From UBA1014 sp964344035 (GTDB taxonomy: Bacteria; SAR324; NAC60-12): a stretch of DNA of 64,000 bases. The position numbers and the translations under genes are program-made. Position 1 is the stretch's first letter; each line of letters begins with the position of its first letter. The DNA lies in the NCBI GenBank assembly GCA_964344035.1, contig CAYFLK010000005.1:1-64000 (forward strand), in the 5' to 3' direction. The notes below the pieces were generated by a model that was given only the letters and a program-made list of their open reading frames with translations, did no database searches and was not told where the DNA came from. Shown here piece after piece: positions 1-8,312 of this stretch.

Positions 1-16
1 AATCAGTGCGTTAAAC

Positions 17-553
17 CTATTTTAGGGGGGCAGACTTAAGGAACTTCGGTTTAAGCGTCGGCAGCGCCGCATAGGTCATGGTCAAGGGGCATCCCGTGCC
101 GGACTCACTCTGGTGATGCAGGTAATACAAAGCCGCCTGCGCGACATGTCTCCCGGGACCGGGATCCTGCCAGGGAAGTCCGTGAACCCCGTACCGGACT
201 CCTGTTTCCATGATACGGTGATACGACGGGTGGAAAACGATTTCATCGATGCGGTGACCGTTGCGGTCATGCGTCTTCAGTTGGGGCAGGTTTTCGTTGG
301 CCTGAAATCCCAGTTCAACCATTTCTTCTCCGCACCAGGCGCCGTATTCGTGAAGCTTTTCCGAGGCCCAGCTACCCCCGAACCGATCAACCGCTTCACG
401 CAGGACGGGATCGCACCGGAACAAATTCACCCCTTCCAGTGGAGGTGTCTGGTTGATTACTTCGTGGGTTTCCGCGGTGTCCCGGTATGAACTTTCCACT
501 GATTTATCCCGCAAACGGTTCACTTTTCCAACTTCAGAATTCTGCATAAACAC
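17..553 (-). pseudogene. AidB-like acyl-CoA dehydrogenase, N-terminal fragment
   Basis: The 178-residue product matches only the N-terminal helical domain of AidB/isovaleryl-CoA-dehydrogenase-like flavoproteins. Visible marks are a THEVINQTPPLEGVNLF start region, a THDRNGHRIDEIVFHP segment and a CPLTMTYAALPTL segment. The family is about 540 residues long, so the FAD-binding middle domain and C-terminal helices are absent. The frame ends in TAG at 17-19, just after a run of six G at 25-30. Shifting by one base in either direction also meets a stop before the window edge, so a single indel in that run does not restore the gene. It is probably decayed or rearranged, although the sequence beyond the window is unseen. 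Family assignment is good; functional status is doubtful. Confidence 0.65.
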
Positions 554-854
554 CTGTTCCTTCCAATTAACATTGTTTTAGATAGAAACGAAGGTGTAAA
601 GGAGAATCCGCGGATAACGGACTTTTCCGGATTTGGATGAATTGGTGAGACTTTACCCCGGCTGGAGAATCAGCCAATTGTGAAAATCAGGTAGTCCCCC
701 TCCTGAGTGTTGTTCTTCTGGAAATCGGTGAAAATGGCCGAGAACCGGAGAAAACTGACTGGGAAACGCTGTTGATCTGCCCAATTCCAACACTTTACAG
801 GGTGAATTCCGATTGAAGGCAGACACCAACACTCCAGAGGGGGACTACCGAAAA
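554..854. other. Intergenic region with long inverted repeat
   Basis: This gap between the acyl-CoA dehydrogenase fragment and the hflK stop is where hflC would usually sit downstream of hflK. No HflC-like reading frame is present on either strand. It contains the left arm and centre of an imperfect inverted repeat that runs to 857; see the repeat entry. Confidence 0.6.
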
Positions 855-857
855 TCA
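681..857. repeat. Inverted repeat, about 31-bp arms, at hflK 3' end
   Basis: Arms at 681-712 and 827-857 are near reverse complements. They share the core GTAGTCCCCCTC and the end GTGTTG, with a few mismatches and one indel. About 114 bp separates them. The right arm includes the hflK stop codon at 855-857. It could be a long transcript hairpin that ends or stabilises the hflK mRNA, or the remnant of a small non-autonomous transposable element. I see no clear target-site duplication. Confidence 0.6.
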
Positions 858-1901
858 AGGGGCTGGTTTAGTAGCTTTTTGCAGTTCAGTGATAGGCAGG
901 AAGGGCAGGAAATTTTGACCGACTTCGGAATCGGTGACCACCTTGTTCACCTTGGGCAGGATTTCCGCCATTGTTTCAAGAAGAATGCGTTGACGTGTGA
1001 TATCTTTTGCTTTTTTGTATTCCTCGTAGACGGAAACGAACCTCTGTGCTTTACCTTGTGCAATCAGAACTGTCTGCTCAGCGTATCCTTGCGCGGAGTT
1101 AATAATCTGCTTGGCTTCACCGCGAGCCTTTGGGATAAGGTTGTTTTTGTAACCTTCCGCCTCGTTGATCAATTTTTCCCGGTCTTCCTTGGCGCTGACG
1201 ACATCCTTGAATGCCTCCTTAACGGGATCGGGAGGATGTACGTCCTGCAGCTTAACGTTTTCGATGATTATCCCGGAACTGTAATTATGCAGGGTTTCCT
1301 GCAGCAATGCGGCGGTGTTTGCCTCGATCAGCCCTTTTCCCACCGTTAACGCATCAGTTACATTATTATCTCCGATCACTTCACGCATGGCCGATTCCGC
1401 CGCTGATTTGACGGTGACATTAGGGTTTGTGAGGCTGTAGAGGTAATCCTCCAGATTGGCAATCCGATACTGCACAGTGAACTGAACATCGACGATATTT
1501 TCGTCTCCGGTCAGCATCAGGGATTCTTTGCGCACCTGCCTGTATTTCGCCGGTGGTCCCGGATCAATGGTTCGGAAACCGATTTCAATTCTACGCACGG
1601 CCGTCACCGGTTCAATCTGAACAGTTTCAATCGGACTGGGAAGATGATAATGCGGACCCGGACCTACCACGTCATACACTTCTCCAAAACGCTTGATGAC
1701 CGCCTGTTCCTGGGGATCGACGATGAAAAACCCCGTTGCCAGCCATACCACAGCCAGCACAATCAGGACCAGCATGCCCATTTTTTTCTGTGGCATCTTG
1801 ATTTTGAACTTGCCCTGGAGGTTGTTCAGCAGTTCGTCAATATCCGGAGGAGTAGGGTTCTTGTCCCACGGGGATTTTTTCGGAGGTTTGTTCCAGTCCA
1901 T
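855..1901 (-). CDS. hflK: HflK, SPFH-domain modulator of FtsH
   Basis: HflK is an inner-membrane SPFH/prohibitin protein that, with HflC, encloses the FtsH protease and modulates its turnover of membrane proteins. The 348-residue product has a Pro-rich cytoplasmic N-terminus, one transmembrane helix near residues 43-62, and the typical FFIVDPQEQAVIKRFG entry to the SPFH domain. A long charged, Ala/Glu-rich coiled-coil region ending near residue 310 follows. Length and domain order are normal for HflK. The usual partner gene hflC is not adjacent on either side, which is unusual because the pair is normally an operon. The stop codon lies inside one arm of an inverted repeat. Confidence 0.93.
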   Translation of the reverse strand: MDWNKPPKKSPWDKNPTPPDIDELLNNLQGKFKIKMPQKKMGMLVLIVLAVVWLATGFFIVDPQEQAVIKRFGEVYDVVGPGPHYHLPSPIETVQIEPVTAVRRIEIGFRTIDPGPPAKYRQVRKESLMLTGDENIVDVQFTVQYRIANLEDYLYSLTNPNVTVKSAAESAMREVIGDNNVTDALTVGKGLIEANTAALLQETLHNYSSGIIIENVKLQDVHPPDPVKEAFKDVVSAKEDREKLINEAEGYKNNLIPKARGEAKQIINSAQGYAEQTVLIAQGKAQRFVSVYEEYKKAKDITRQRILLETMAEILPKVNKVVTDSEVGQNFLPFLPITELQKATKPAP

Positions 1902-2177
1902 CTGTTTTTTGCTGATTCAGTATTTTCTACACAGTGAATAGAACGGTGTATTCAGGCTGAAGTTAAAATGAGCGTGCTCAGGGGATTGATTCAAAAAGTC
2001 TGGAATGCTTGAATAAAAATCGTTCCTGTCTGCATCGGGCAGGGTTTTTCAAAGTATACAGCATTCAGTCTGAATCGCTGAAATACCTGAATAGCCGCAT
2101 TCAGTGTTTCAATTGAGTTTAGAGAGGGGCTGAGGGAAACACAAGGGGAATCAAACGAACGCCATTCAGAAACCGAT

Positions 2178-3080
2178 TCAAGCCGTCATCACTTCCACAC
2201 CGTCTTCGGTGACCCGCACGGTGTGCTCCCATTGCGCGGACAGGGAACCGTCCACAGTGACCGCGGTCCAGCCGTCACCAAGCACTTTGCTTTCCGGGCG
2301 ACCCATGTTAATCATCGGTTCAATGGTGAAAACCATGTTTGGTTTGAGACGCTCCCCCTGGCCCGCTTGGCCGTAATGGAGGATCTGCGGCGCTTCATGG
2401 AACTCGATCCCCACCCCGTGGCCGGCGAAATCCCTGACCACCGAATAGCCCAAGCTTTCGGCATGGGTCTGAATCGCGTGACCGATGTCTCCGATAGTGT
2501 TGTCCGGATGCACCACCCGGATTCCGAGATCCAGGCATTTCCGGGTTTCCTCCACCAGCCGGCGAACTTCATCCGGGACTTCACCGATGATGAACATGCG
2601 GCTGGCATCCCCGAAATATCCGTTGAGGTTGCTGGTGACATCTACATTGATGATGTCTCCTGAGCATAATGCACGTTCGTTTGGGATGCCGTGACAAATC
2701 ACTTCGTTGATCGAAGTACACACACTGCGGGGAAACGGTCGTCCCCTCCTGCCTTTGCCGCGTCCATAATTCAGGGAAGCGGGATATGCCCCATTGGCGA
2801 GGGTCTCGGTGTAGACCCACTCGTCTATGCTGTTGGTCGTCACTCCGGGACCGATTCTATCCTCAACCATGTCGAGCAGCATTTTGGTGAGACGGCTGCT
2901 TTTGCGGATCCCCTCCAGCTGTTCTTCGTTTTTGAGGATGATCTGGCGCTCTTTCCGGCTGGCGGGCTGAACAGGACGGGGATGTTTCTTCACCAGTGGA
3001 AGGTGGCATTTCTTGTATTTTTTCCCGCTTCCGCACCAGCAGGGATCGTTACGCGAAAGAGTGGGCATTCCGGTTCTCAT
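2178..3080 (-). CDS. map: Type I methionine aminopeptidase with N-terminal SEC-C zinc motif
   Basis: Removes the initiator methionine from nascent proteins in the cytoplasm. The N-terminus carries a SEC-C zinc motif (NDPCWCGSGKKYKKCH), which may aid ribosome contact. A pita-bread peptidase domain follows, with the five metal ligands visible: two Asp in VDVT and FGDAS, His in AGHGVG, Glu in IEPM and Glu in QWEH. I place the start at the second of three in-frame ATGs, because a GGAG lies seven bases upstream of it. An ATG six bases earlier and another twelve bases later are possible. It follows lepB on the same strand after about 37 bp, so the two are probably co-transcribed. Confidence 0.94.
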   Translation of the reverse strand: MRTGMPTLSRNDPCWCGSGKKYKKCHLPLVKKHPRPVQPASRKERQIILKNEEQLEGIRKSSRLTKMLLDMVEDRIGPGVTTNSIDEWVYTETLANGAYPASLNYGRGKGRRGRPFPRSVCTSINEVICHGIPNERALCSGDIINVDVTSNLNGYFGDASRMFIIGEVPDEVRRLVEETRKCLDLGIRVVHPDNTIGDIGHAIQTHAESLGYSVVRDFAGHGVGIEFHEAPQILHYGQAGQGERLKPNMVFTIEPMINMGRPESKVLGDGWTAVTVDGSLSAQWEHTVRVTEDGVEVMTA

Positions 3081-3117
3081 CACCATGCTCCGGATGTGTT
3101 GAGGTTGGCCGTGGTCA

Positions 3118-4035
3118 TCACTCGAGAAAGGTAAAAATACGTCCCAGCTGATAGCCGCTGAAATAACTTTCCCGCGGGTCGTGAGACCAGTAAATCATCT
3201 GCGCCTTGCCGACCACTGACTGGATATCTACAAATCCCCAAAACCGGCTGTCGGCGCTGTTGTATCGGTTGTCGCCCATCACGAACAGCTTGCCCTCAGG
3301 AATCGAAACCGGACCAAAATTGCTGACGGGGTACAAGGGTCTGTTGATCACGGTCGGTTTCATGTCGCATTCCGGAGGATTATAGCAGGCGTAAGACTCC
3401 TGCAGCTGCACACCGTCGATGTAAACCTGATCATCTCGGATTTCCAGGGTTTCTCCGGACAGTCCGATCACCCGTTTGATGTAATCAATGGAGGGATCAC
3501 GCGGGTATGGGAAAATCACAATATCCCCGCGGAGGATCGGCTTGCGAAAGAGTTTGATGTTGGTAAATGGAATCGGGGACCCGTATGAATACATGCTGGC
3601 AAATATGTGATCTCCGATTTGTATCGTCGGGATCATCGAACCGGATGGAATCTGAAACGGCGCAAACATGTAGGTGCGCACTATCGCGGCTACCACCAGC
3701 GCGAATATGAGCGCTTCCACCCACTCCCGCAGCGTTTTGTTTGGGATCCAGCGGTCGAGGCGAAAATATCCCTTTGCCGCCTTCAGCACCAGTTTCTCTT
3801 TTTCCATTATTTCTTGGGAATGTGCCATCGTGCTGATCCGCTTCAGCAGAGAATCCGGTGTGGAAAATACCTGGTCCTCCAAATCGAGCAGATTTTCCAG
3901 CGCTGAATCGCTGAATCCCTTCTTTTTCAGGGAACCAATGGTTTTGCTGGACAGCTTGTAAGTGACAAACATCGGTTTCAAATCCTTCAATCGTTGCAAA
4001 AACTGTATTTTCGAATGTGGAAATGCAACTGTCAA
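3118..4035 (-). CDS. lepB: Signal peptidase I
   Basis: Inner-membrane serine protease that cleaves Sec signal peptides on the periplasmic side. The 305-residue product has a cytoplasmic N-terminal stretch of about 100 residues and one transmembrane helix near 104-123. The box PSGSMIPT holds the nucleophile Ser133, and DYIKRVIG holds the general base Lys187. The GDNRYNSADSR box near the C-terminus is typical. The N-terminal extension is longer than in two-helix LepB proteins and has only one clear helix, so internal ATGs (for example residue 22) are possible starts. It is divergent from argA across about 210 bp and upstream of map. Confidence 0.93.
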   Translation of the reverse strand: MTVAFPHSKIQFLQRLKDLKPMFVTYKLSSKTIGSLKKKGFSDSALENLLDLEDQVFSTPDSLLKRISTMAHSQEIMEKEKLVLKAAKGYFRLDRWIPNKTLREWVEALIFALVVAAIVRTYMFAPFQIPSGSMIPTIQIGDHIFASMYSYGSPIPFTNIKLFRKPILRGDIVIFPYPRDPSIDYIKRVIGLSGETLEIRDDQVYIDGVQLQESYACYNPPECDMKPTVINRPLYPVSNFGPVSIPEGKLFVMGDNRYNSADSRFWGFVDIQSVVGKAQMIYWSHDPRESYFSGYQLGRIFTFLE

Positions 4036-4247
4036 ACTCCGGCTAAAGCGGCCTTCTTCCGCGGGACATTCTCACACTTCCAGAGTTGATTCTCCAGGGA
4101 TTTAAGCGGTTGTTCTGGCCTGGGATTTGACTGTGTGAGTCTTTTTCAGGGACAATGGAATTTCATAAATTTCATCACTGAACACTGACGGCGCTTTCAA
4201 CTGATCCTTTTCATTTTGGATCCTTTCTGCAACCTGAACAGTTACTC

Positions 4248-5558
4248 ATGGGACAAGACCCGTTTTCAGGAAATTTTAAGCAGTTCATCCATCAGTTTCG
4301 GGAAGCCCTCCCCTACCTGGAAGAATTTCATCGACAAACACTGGTGGTTCAATTACCGGCCTCGTTGATCAGGGATCCTTCATGCAGAACAGTGGAAGAC
4401 CTGGTGCTGTTGCACCAGGTGGGGATCCAGCTAGTGCTGGTCCACGGCGCTGCTGATGAAATGAACCTCCCGCTGCAATCAGCAGAAACAGAACAACAAA
4501 CTGAAAGTGGTGAAGGACCGGATTCATCTCCTTTGTCAGCCATGATTCGGCGTGAGATTGCCGTTTCCAACTGGGAATTGATCACACGCATTCGAAGCGC
4601 AAGCAAAAACCTGCATACCATCAGCGGGCATTTCATTCAAGCTGAGCCGTGTCCGCCCATACAACGCCCGGACCGTTTCTTTAATGGAAGTGTCGTCGAT
4701 CTGGATAGGACAGGAATCGGCGAAGCACTGGCACAGCATAAACTTTTAATTATACCATCTTTTGGAATTGGTGAAAAGGGCAGGTTATGGATTCTGGAAC
4801 CCAGCCGTCTTGCATCCATACTCGCCACTCGGCTGCATGCGAAAAAACTGATCCTGCTCTTAGACAAGACAAACATCGCGCCCGGAACATTTCAAACCAG
4901 GGAAATGAATACCAAAGCGATGAAAAAGTTGCTTGAGGGTTCGCATGATATATCCGTCGAAATCCGTGAGGAGCTGGAAATACTGGTTGATGCTTGTGAA
5001 CGGGGAGTACAGCGCTGCCATTTACTGGACGGCAGACAGGATGGGATGCTGCTTGCAGAACTGCTCAGTTCCCCGGGAGCGGGGTTGATGATCACCAACA
5101 GCACCTACAAAAAAACCCGTGCGGCTCGCATCAATGATGTGCAGACGATTTCAGGAATACTGCGCGAACAGTTCCCGGAGGGATTGGTGGTATCACGTAC
5201 AATGGCATACATTCAGCAGCACATTGAGGATTTTTTAGTTTTTTGTATTGATGAAGAAATTGCAGGTTGCTGTGAACTGATAGATTTCCCGGAAGCAGCG
5301 GCTGCGGAGATCGGCAGCCTAGCTGTCGCCAGGATTCATCGCAACCAGGGTATTGGAAGGGACCTGGTACAGTCAGCGGTGCGGGAAGCGCATGCCCGCA
5401 ACCACCGGACTCTCTTTGCGCTTACAACATCATCCTCGCAAGTGTTCCTTCACTGCGGATTTCAACTTTGCGCAGCGGAGGCATTACCCGAGAAAAAGCG
5501 CAGGAATTTCGATTTTCAGGGAACCCAGGTCTACCGGCGGGTGTTAAATGAAGATTGA
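4248..5558 (+). CDS. argA: N-acetylglutamate synthase (amino-acid kinase-like plus GNAT)
   Basis: Makes N-acetylglutamate from glutamate and acetyl-CoA, the first step of arginine synthesis. The 436-residue product has the ArgA layout. An N-terminal amino-acid-kinase fold (about 20-290) is recognisable from LVLVHGAADEMN, from IIPSFGIG, and from an arginine-sensing-type region. A C-terminal GNAT domain (about 300-430) carries the acetyl-CoA loop RNQGIGRDL. The catalytic kinase residues of true N-acetylglutamate kinase are not conserved, as expected for the regulatory domain of ArgA. It stands alone, divergent from lepB and convergent with the yqgE-like gene 19 bp away. No other arginine gene is in the window. 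Confidence 0.88.
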   Translation: MGQDPFSGNFKQFIHQFREALPYLEEFHRQTLVVQLPASLIRDPSCRTVEDLVLLHQVGIQLVLVHGAADEMNLPLQSAETEQQTESGEGPDSSPLSAMIRREIAVSNWELITRIRSASKNLHTISGHFIQAEPCPPIQRPDRFFNGSVVDLDRTGIGEALAQHKLLIIPSFGIGEKGRLWILEPSRLASILATRLHAKKLILLLDKTNIAPGTFQTREMNTKAMKKLLEGSHDISVEIREELEILVDACERGVQRCHLLDGRQDGMLLAELLSSPGAGLMITNSTYKKTRAARINDVQTISGILREQFPEGLVVSRTMAYIQQHIEDFLVFCIDEEIAGCCELIDFPEAAAAEIGSLAVARIHRNQGIGRDLVQSAVREAHARNHRTLFALTTSSSQVFLHCGFQLCAAEALPEKKRRNFDFQGTQVYRRVLNED

Positions 5559-5577
5559 AAGAAATGTATGTAGATAT

Positions 5578-6135
5578 TCAGACAGAACCGGATTTGACAA
5601 AAGACGCGGTCAGCGGGTCAAATCCCAGTTTTTTCATGGATGTTTCCCAACGCTGGGAGTAATCCAGTTGCATCAGCAGGGGTTCGTCCAGTGGCGCAAG
5701 CCACCAGGATTCCTGTTGGATTTCGTTGTCCAACTGCTCCGGCGCCCAGCCTGAATAACCGCAGCCGAGGTGGTAGATAGAGGGTCCATTGTCTTCAGCC
5801 AGTTTCTGCATAACTTCCTGTGCCGAACTGAGGCTGATTCCTTCGGAAAGGTGTGTGGTCGAGTCTCCTTCATAATCCGGACTGTGAACTGCCCAGAAAG
5901 TCTCCGGCTGTACGGGCCCGCCCAGCAACAGAGGCACATCGAATGCCATGTCCTTCGCTACGTTTTCATTGAGTATTTCCTGGACCATCGTATCGGTGGG
6001 ATGGTTCATCACCAGACCCATTGCGCCTTCTTCATTGTAATTGCAAAGCAGGATGACCGTTTTTTCAAAGTACGGATCCTTCAAGCCGGGCATGGCAATA
6101 AGGATGCCGGGCACTTCACTATCGGGCAGGTTCAT
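5578..6135 (-). CDS. YqgE/AlgH family protein (UPF0301)
   Basis: The 185-residue product matches the YqgE/AlgH family along its length. It has a PGILIAMPGLKDPYFEKTVILLC start, GAMGLVMNHPT, LLGGPVQPETFWAVHS and a C-terminal GYSGWAPEQLDNEI. The biochemical role of the family is not established; it has been linked to regulation in some pseudomonads. The protein is compact and probably cytoplasmic. It is convergent with argA, and its 5' end faces the DUF721-like gene across about 110 bp. Confidence 0.9.
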   Translation of the reverse strand: MNLPDSEVPGILIAMPGLKDPYFEKTVILLCNYNEEGAMGLVMNHPTDTMVQEILNENVAKDMAFDVPLLLGGPVQPETFWAVHSPDYEGDSTTHLSEGISLSSAQEVMQKLAEDNGPSIYHLGCGYSGWAPEQLDNEIQQESWWLAPLDEPLLMQLDYSQRWETSMKKLGFDPLTASFVKSGSV

Positions 6136-6247
6136 AGAAGAAAAATGATCGGTAGTGTAAATCCTAATAAGTATGCAATCTTGAAACGTCTGGACTCGAA
6201 TTGCCCCATACCCTCATTCCCGGAGTGAAGACCATCTGTCTAAAAGT

Positions 6248-7348
6248 ATGGCGAAAAAAAAACAAACACACAAAACCCGCGGCAGAAAAACCCGAGAATC
6301 CGATGTAAGCGAATCCCAAATGGCCGGCGGTTTTCTAAAATCAATCGGATACCAGTTACCATCTGGCTCTGATTCCAGAGGCAGCGCCCTGGACGTTTTG
6401 AAAACCATTTTTGAAGCAGCCGGTAAACAGCATTTACTTTACTTGGTCAAACTTCGCAAGCTGTGGTTTGCAGAAATGGATGAATTTCTCTCGCGACACG
6501 CTTTTCCCAGTAAAATCACGGTTGAAAATCGCTTCACCGTGTCAACTGCATTCAGGGAGGCTTTGCTCAAGGCAGAGATCCAAGACGATCTGCTGCATGC
6601 AGTCGATGAAGTATTGGAGCAGAATTATTCCAGCATGCGTTCCCTGCAAAATGCACTGAAAAAAAAAATGAAGCGAGGTTTGAAAAAAACCGAGCAGCAG
6701 GCGCTCCGCAGCCATGCGCGCTTTGAAGCGTACCAGGCGTTGCTGCATCTTACGGTATATGACGGCAGCATCGCGCAGGCGATTCAGTTTGATGAAGAAA
6801 CCTATCTCCGCGGGTTTCAGAGGCTGCTTCCGGAATTGAAATTGGGAGGAATCCGCTGTCGTGTGGGAGAACTCGGACGGCTGCGAAACGATCAGGTTCA
6901 CCTGGATGAACTGTCTGCGTGCTGGGAGCAGTGGGTGCCGCGGGAAGTGTCACGCGATTGCACACCGGATCACATCCATCGGGTTTCAGGAGGGCACGCG
7001 GTGTTGATCCTCCGCGTCAACGGTATTGGTGCATTAAACCGGTTGCGCGTGCATCCGGGAAAACGCCGGATACTCCAGAGTTTGCATGATGCCAATCCGG
7101 AACTCAAAGAAGTGATTCAGAAGGTTGCCTTCATTTGTGATGCGGAAGGAAACGCCGATTCGAGTCCATCCCCCACGGCGCAAAGTTCACATGAATTTAC
7201 GACCTCGGGAAACGACGATGAAAAACCCCTTGGGAGTCCGGGGATTTCGCTCAGGCGCACTCGGCCCCTGAGCGTGTCGGAATCACAACAGCGAGTCAGT
7301 GAAATCATTCAGAGATTGCGCAACAAGGGTCAGGCAAAACAGTCCTGA
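6248..7348 (+). CDS. Possible DUF721/DciA-like protein with internal insertion
   Basis: A basic 366-residue protein without signal peptide or membrane segment. Residues about 45-100 (VLKTIFEAAGKQHLLYL... KLRKLWFAEMDEFLSRHAFP) resemble the first half of DUF721/DciA, the replicative-helicase loader family. Residues about 250-300 (LILRVNGIGALNRLRVHPGKR then ILQSLHDANPEL and VIQKVAFIC) resemble its second half. Between them lies an insertion of about 150 residues rich in Lys and charged helices. The N-terminus is Lys/Arg rich (AKKKQTHKTRGRK), as in many nucleic-acid-binding proteins, and the C-terminal 70 residues are low-complexity. The call rests on pattern resemblance only. It is convergent with rsgA 11 bp away. 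Confidence 0.4.
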   Translation: MAKKKQTHKTRGRKTRESDVSESQMAGGFLKSIGYQLPSGSDSRGSALDVLKTIFEAAGKQHLLYLVKLRKLWFAEMDEFLSRHAFPSKITVENRFTVSTAFREALLKAEIQDDLLHAVDEVLEQNYSSMRSLQNALKKKMKRGLKKTEQQALRSHARFEAYQALLHLTVYDGSIAQAIQFDEETYLRGFQRLLPELKLGGIRCRVGELGRLRNDQVHLDELSACWEQWVPREVSRDCTPDHIHRVSGGHAVLILRVNGIGALNRLRVHPGKRRILQSLHDANPELKEVIQKVAFICDAEGNADSSPSPTAQSSHEFTTSGNDDEKPLGSPGISLRRTRPLSVSESQQRVSEIIQRLRNKGQAKQS

Positions 7349-7359
7349 AAACCGAAACC

Positions 7360-8283
7360 TCATCCCTGAACCTTAGGTAGCGAATCATAAAGGGAGCGGT
7401 AGCTTTCATATCGCCGAATTGAAATGGCGCCGGAATCCACCGCCTCCCGAACCCGACAGTCCGGTTCTCTGAGGTGGCTGCATCCCTTAAACCTGCATTG
7501 CAGCCGGTGGGATTCAAATTCGATGAAATAACGTTCAAGCTCTCCCGGCGGCACTGAGTAAGGCATAAGTTCACGGATCCCAGGAGTATCGACGATGTAT
7601 CCGCCCTCGGGCAGCATGTACATTTGCGCCATGTTAGTGGTGTGCCTGCCCTTGCCTTTTTTGCGGTTCACCTCTCCTATCCTGATGGTCCATTGGGGAT
7701 AAAGGGTTTTGATCAATGACGATTTACCAACCCCGGAATGACCGCACAAAACCGTCACTTTACTGGACAGCATGTCCCGGATGGGTTGAAGTCCGGAATT
7801 GTCCTGGACACTTGTCAACCAGACCGAATAACCAATTGATTGGTACAGTTGTGAGATAGGCTCGGTTTCACCCGCTTCGGCAAGGTCTGTCTTGTTCAAA
7901 ACCAGTGCGGGAACGAGCCCTCCCCGCAAACCGGCCACCAACAGCCTGTCAACCACTCCATAGCGGAAACTCGGGCGTTTGATGGAGGTGATGATCAGTA
8001 GCTGGTCCGCGTTGCTGACCAGCACCTGGAGCAGGCTNNNNNNNNNNTCCGCGCTTTGGCGGGTTAGTGCGGTGCGCCTGGGCAGTATTTCACGGATCCA
8101 TCCGGCATCCTCGGACGCATCAGAATCAAAAACGACTTCATCACCAACGGCTATCCGGGAATCACCATCAGTTTTATGAAACAATGTGGATCGGACCCGG
8201 CATAATCGCGGCGCGTCATCCCCGCTTTCAACGTAGCAATGACTTCGGGTTCGTTTGACTACGATGCCGGTCCGCGGAGGCAT
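7360..8283 (-). CDS. rsgA: Ribosome small-subunit-dependent GTPase RsgA (contains N gap)
   Basis: A circularly permuted GTPase that acts in late 30S subunit maturation. An N-terminal OB-fold (about 1-75) is followed by the permuted G-domain. The order is G4 (LNKTD), then G1/P-loop (GHSGVGKSS), switch region (GKGRHTT) and G3 (DTPGIREL). A zinc-binding tail with Cys, Cys, His, Cys (CRFKGCSHLREPDC) follows. Length of 307 residues is normal. Ten N at 8038-8047 fall between the OB-fold and the G-domain. Reading stays in frame across them, so the gap size is consistent with four unknown codons. Expected to be intact. Confidence 0.94.
   Translation of the reverse strand: MPPRTGIVVKRTRSHCYVESGDDAPRLCRVRSTLFHKTDGDSRIAVGDEVVFDSDASEDAGWIREILPRRTALTRQSAXXXXSLLQVLVSNADQLLIITSIKRPSFRYGVVDRLLVAGLRGGLVPALVLNKTDLAEAGETEPISQLYQSIGYSVWLTSVQDNSGLQPIRDMLSSKVTVLCGHSGVGKSSLIKTLYPQWTIRIGEVNRKKGKGRHTTNMAQMYMLPEGGYIVDTPGIRELMPYSVPPGELERYFIEFESHRLQCRFKGCSHLREPDCRVREAVDSGAISIRRYESYRSLYDSLPKVQG
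8038..8047. other. Assembly gap (10 N) inside rsgA
   Basis: Ten undetermined bases. The flanking RsgA reading frame continues in phase across them, so the true gap length is 10 or differs from it by a multiple of three. Confidence 0.99.
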
Positions 8284-8312
8284 TCACTGTTTAGAAGGTT
8301 GAAATCATATCT

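Noticed and set aside
670..858. A 62-codon minus-strand frame between hflK and the acyl-CoA dehydrogenase fragment
   Set aside because: It coincides with the inverted repeat, does not resemble HflC, and has no ribosome site.
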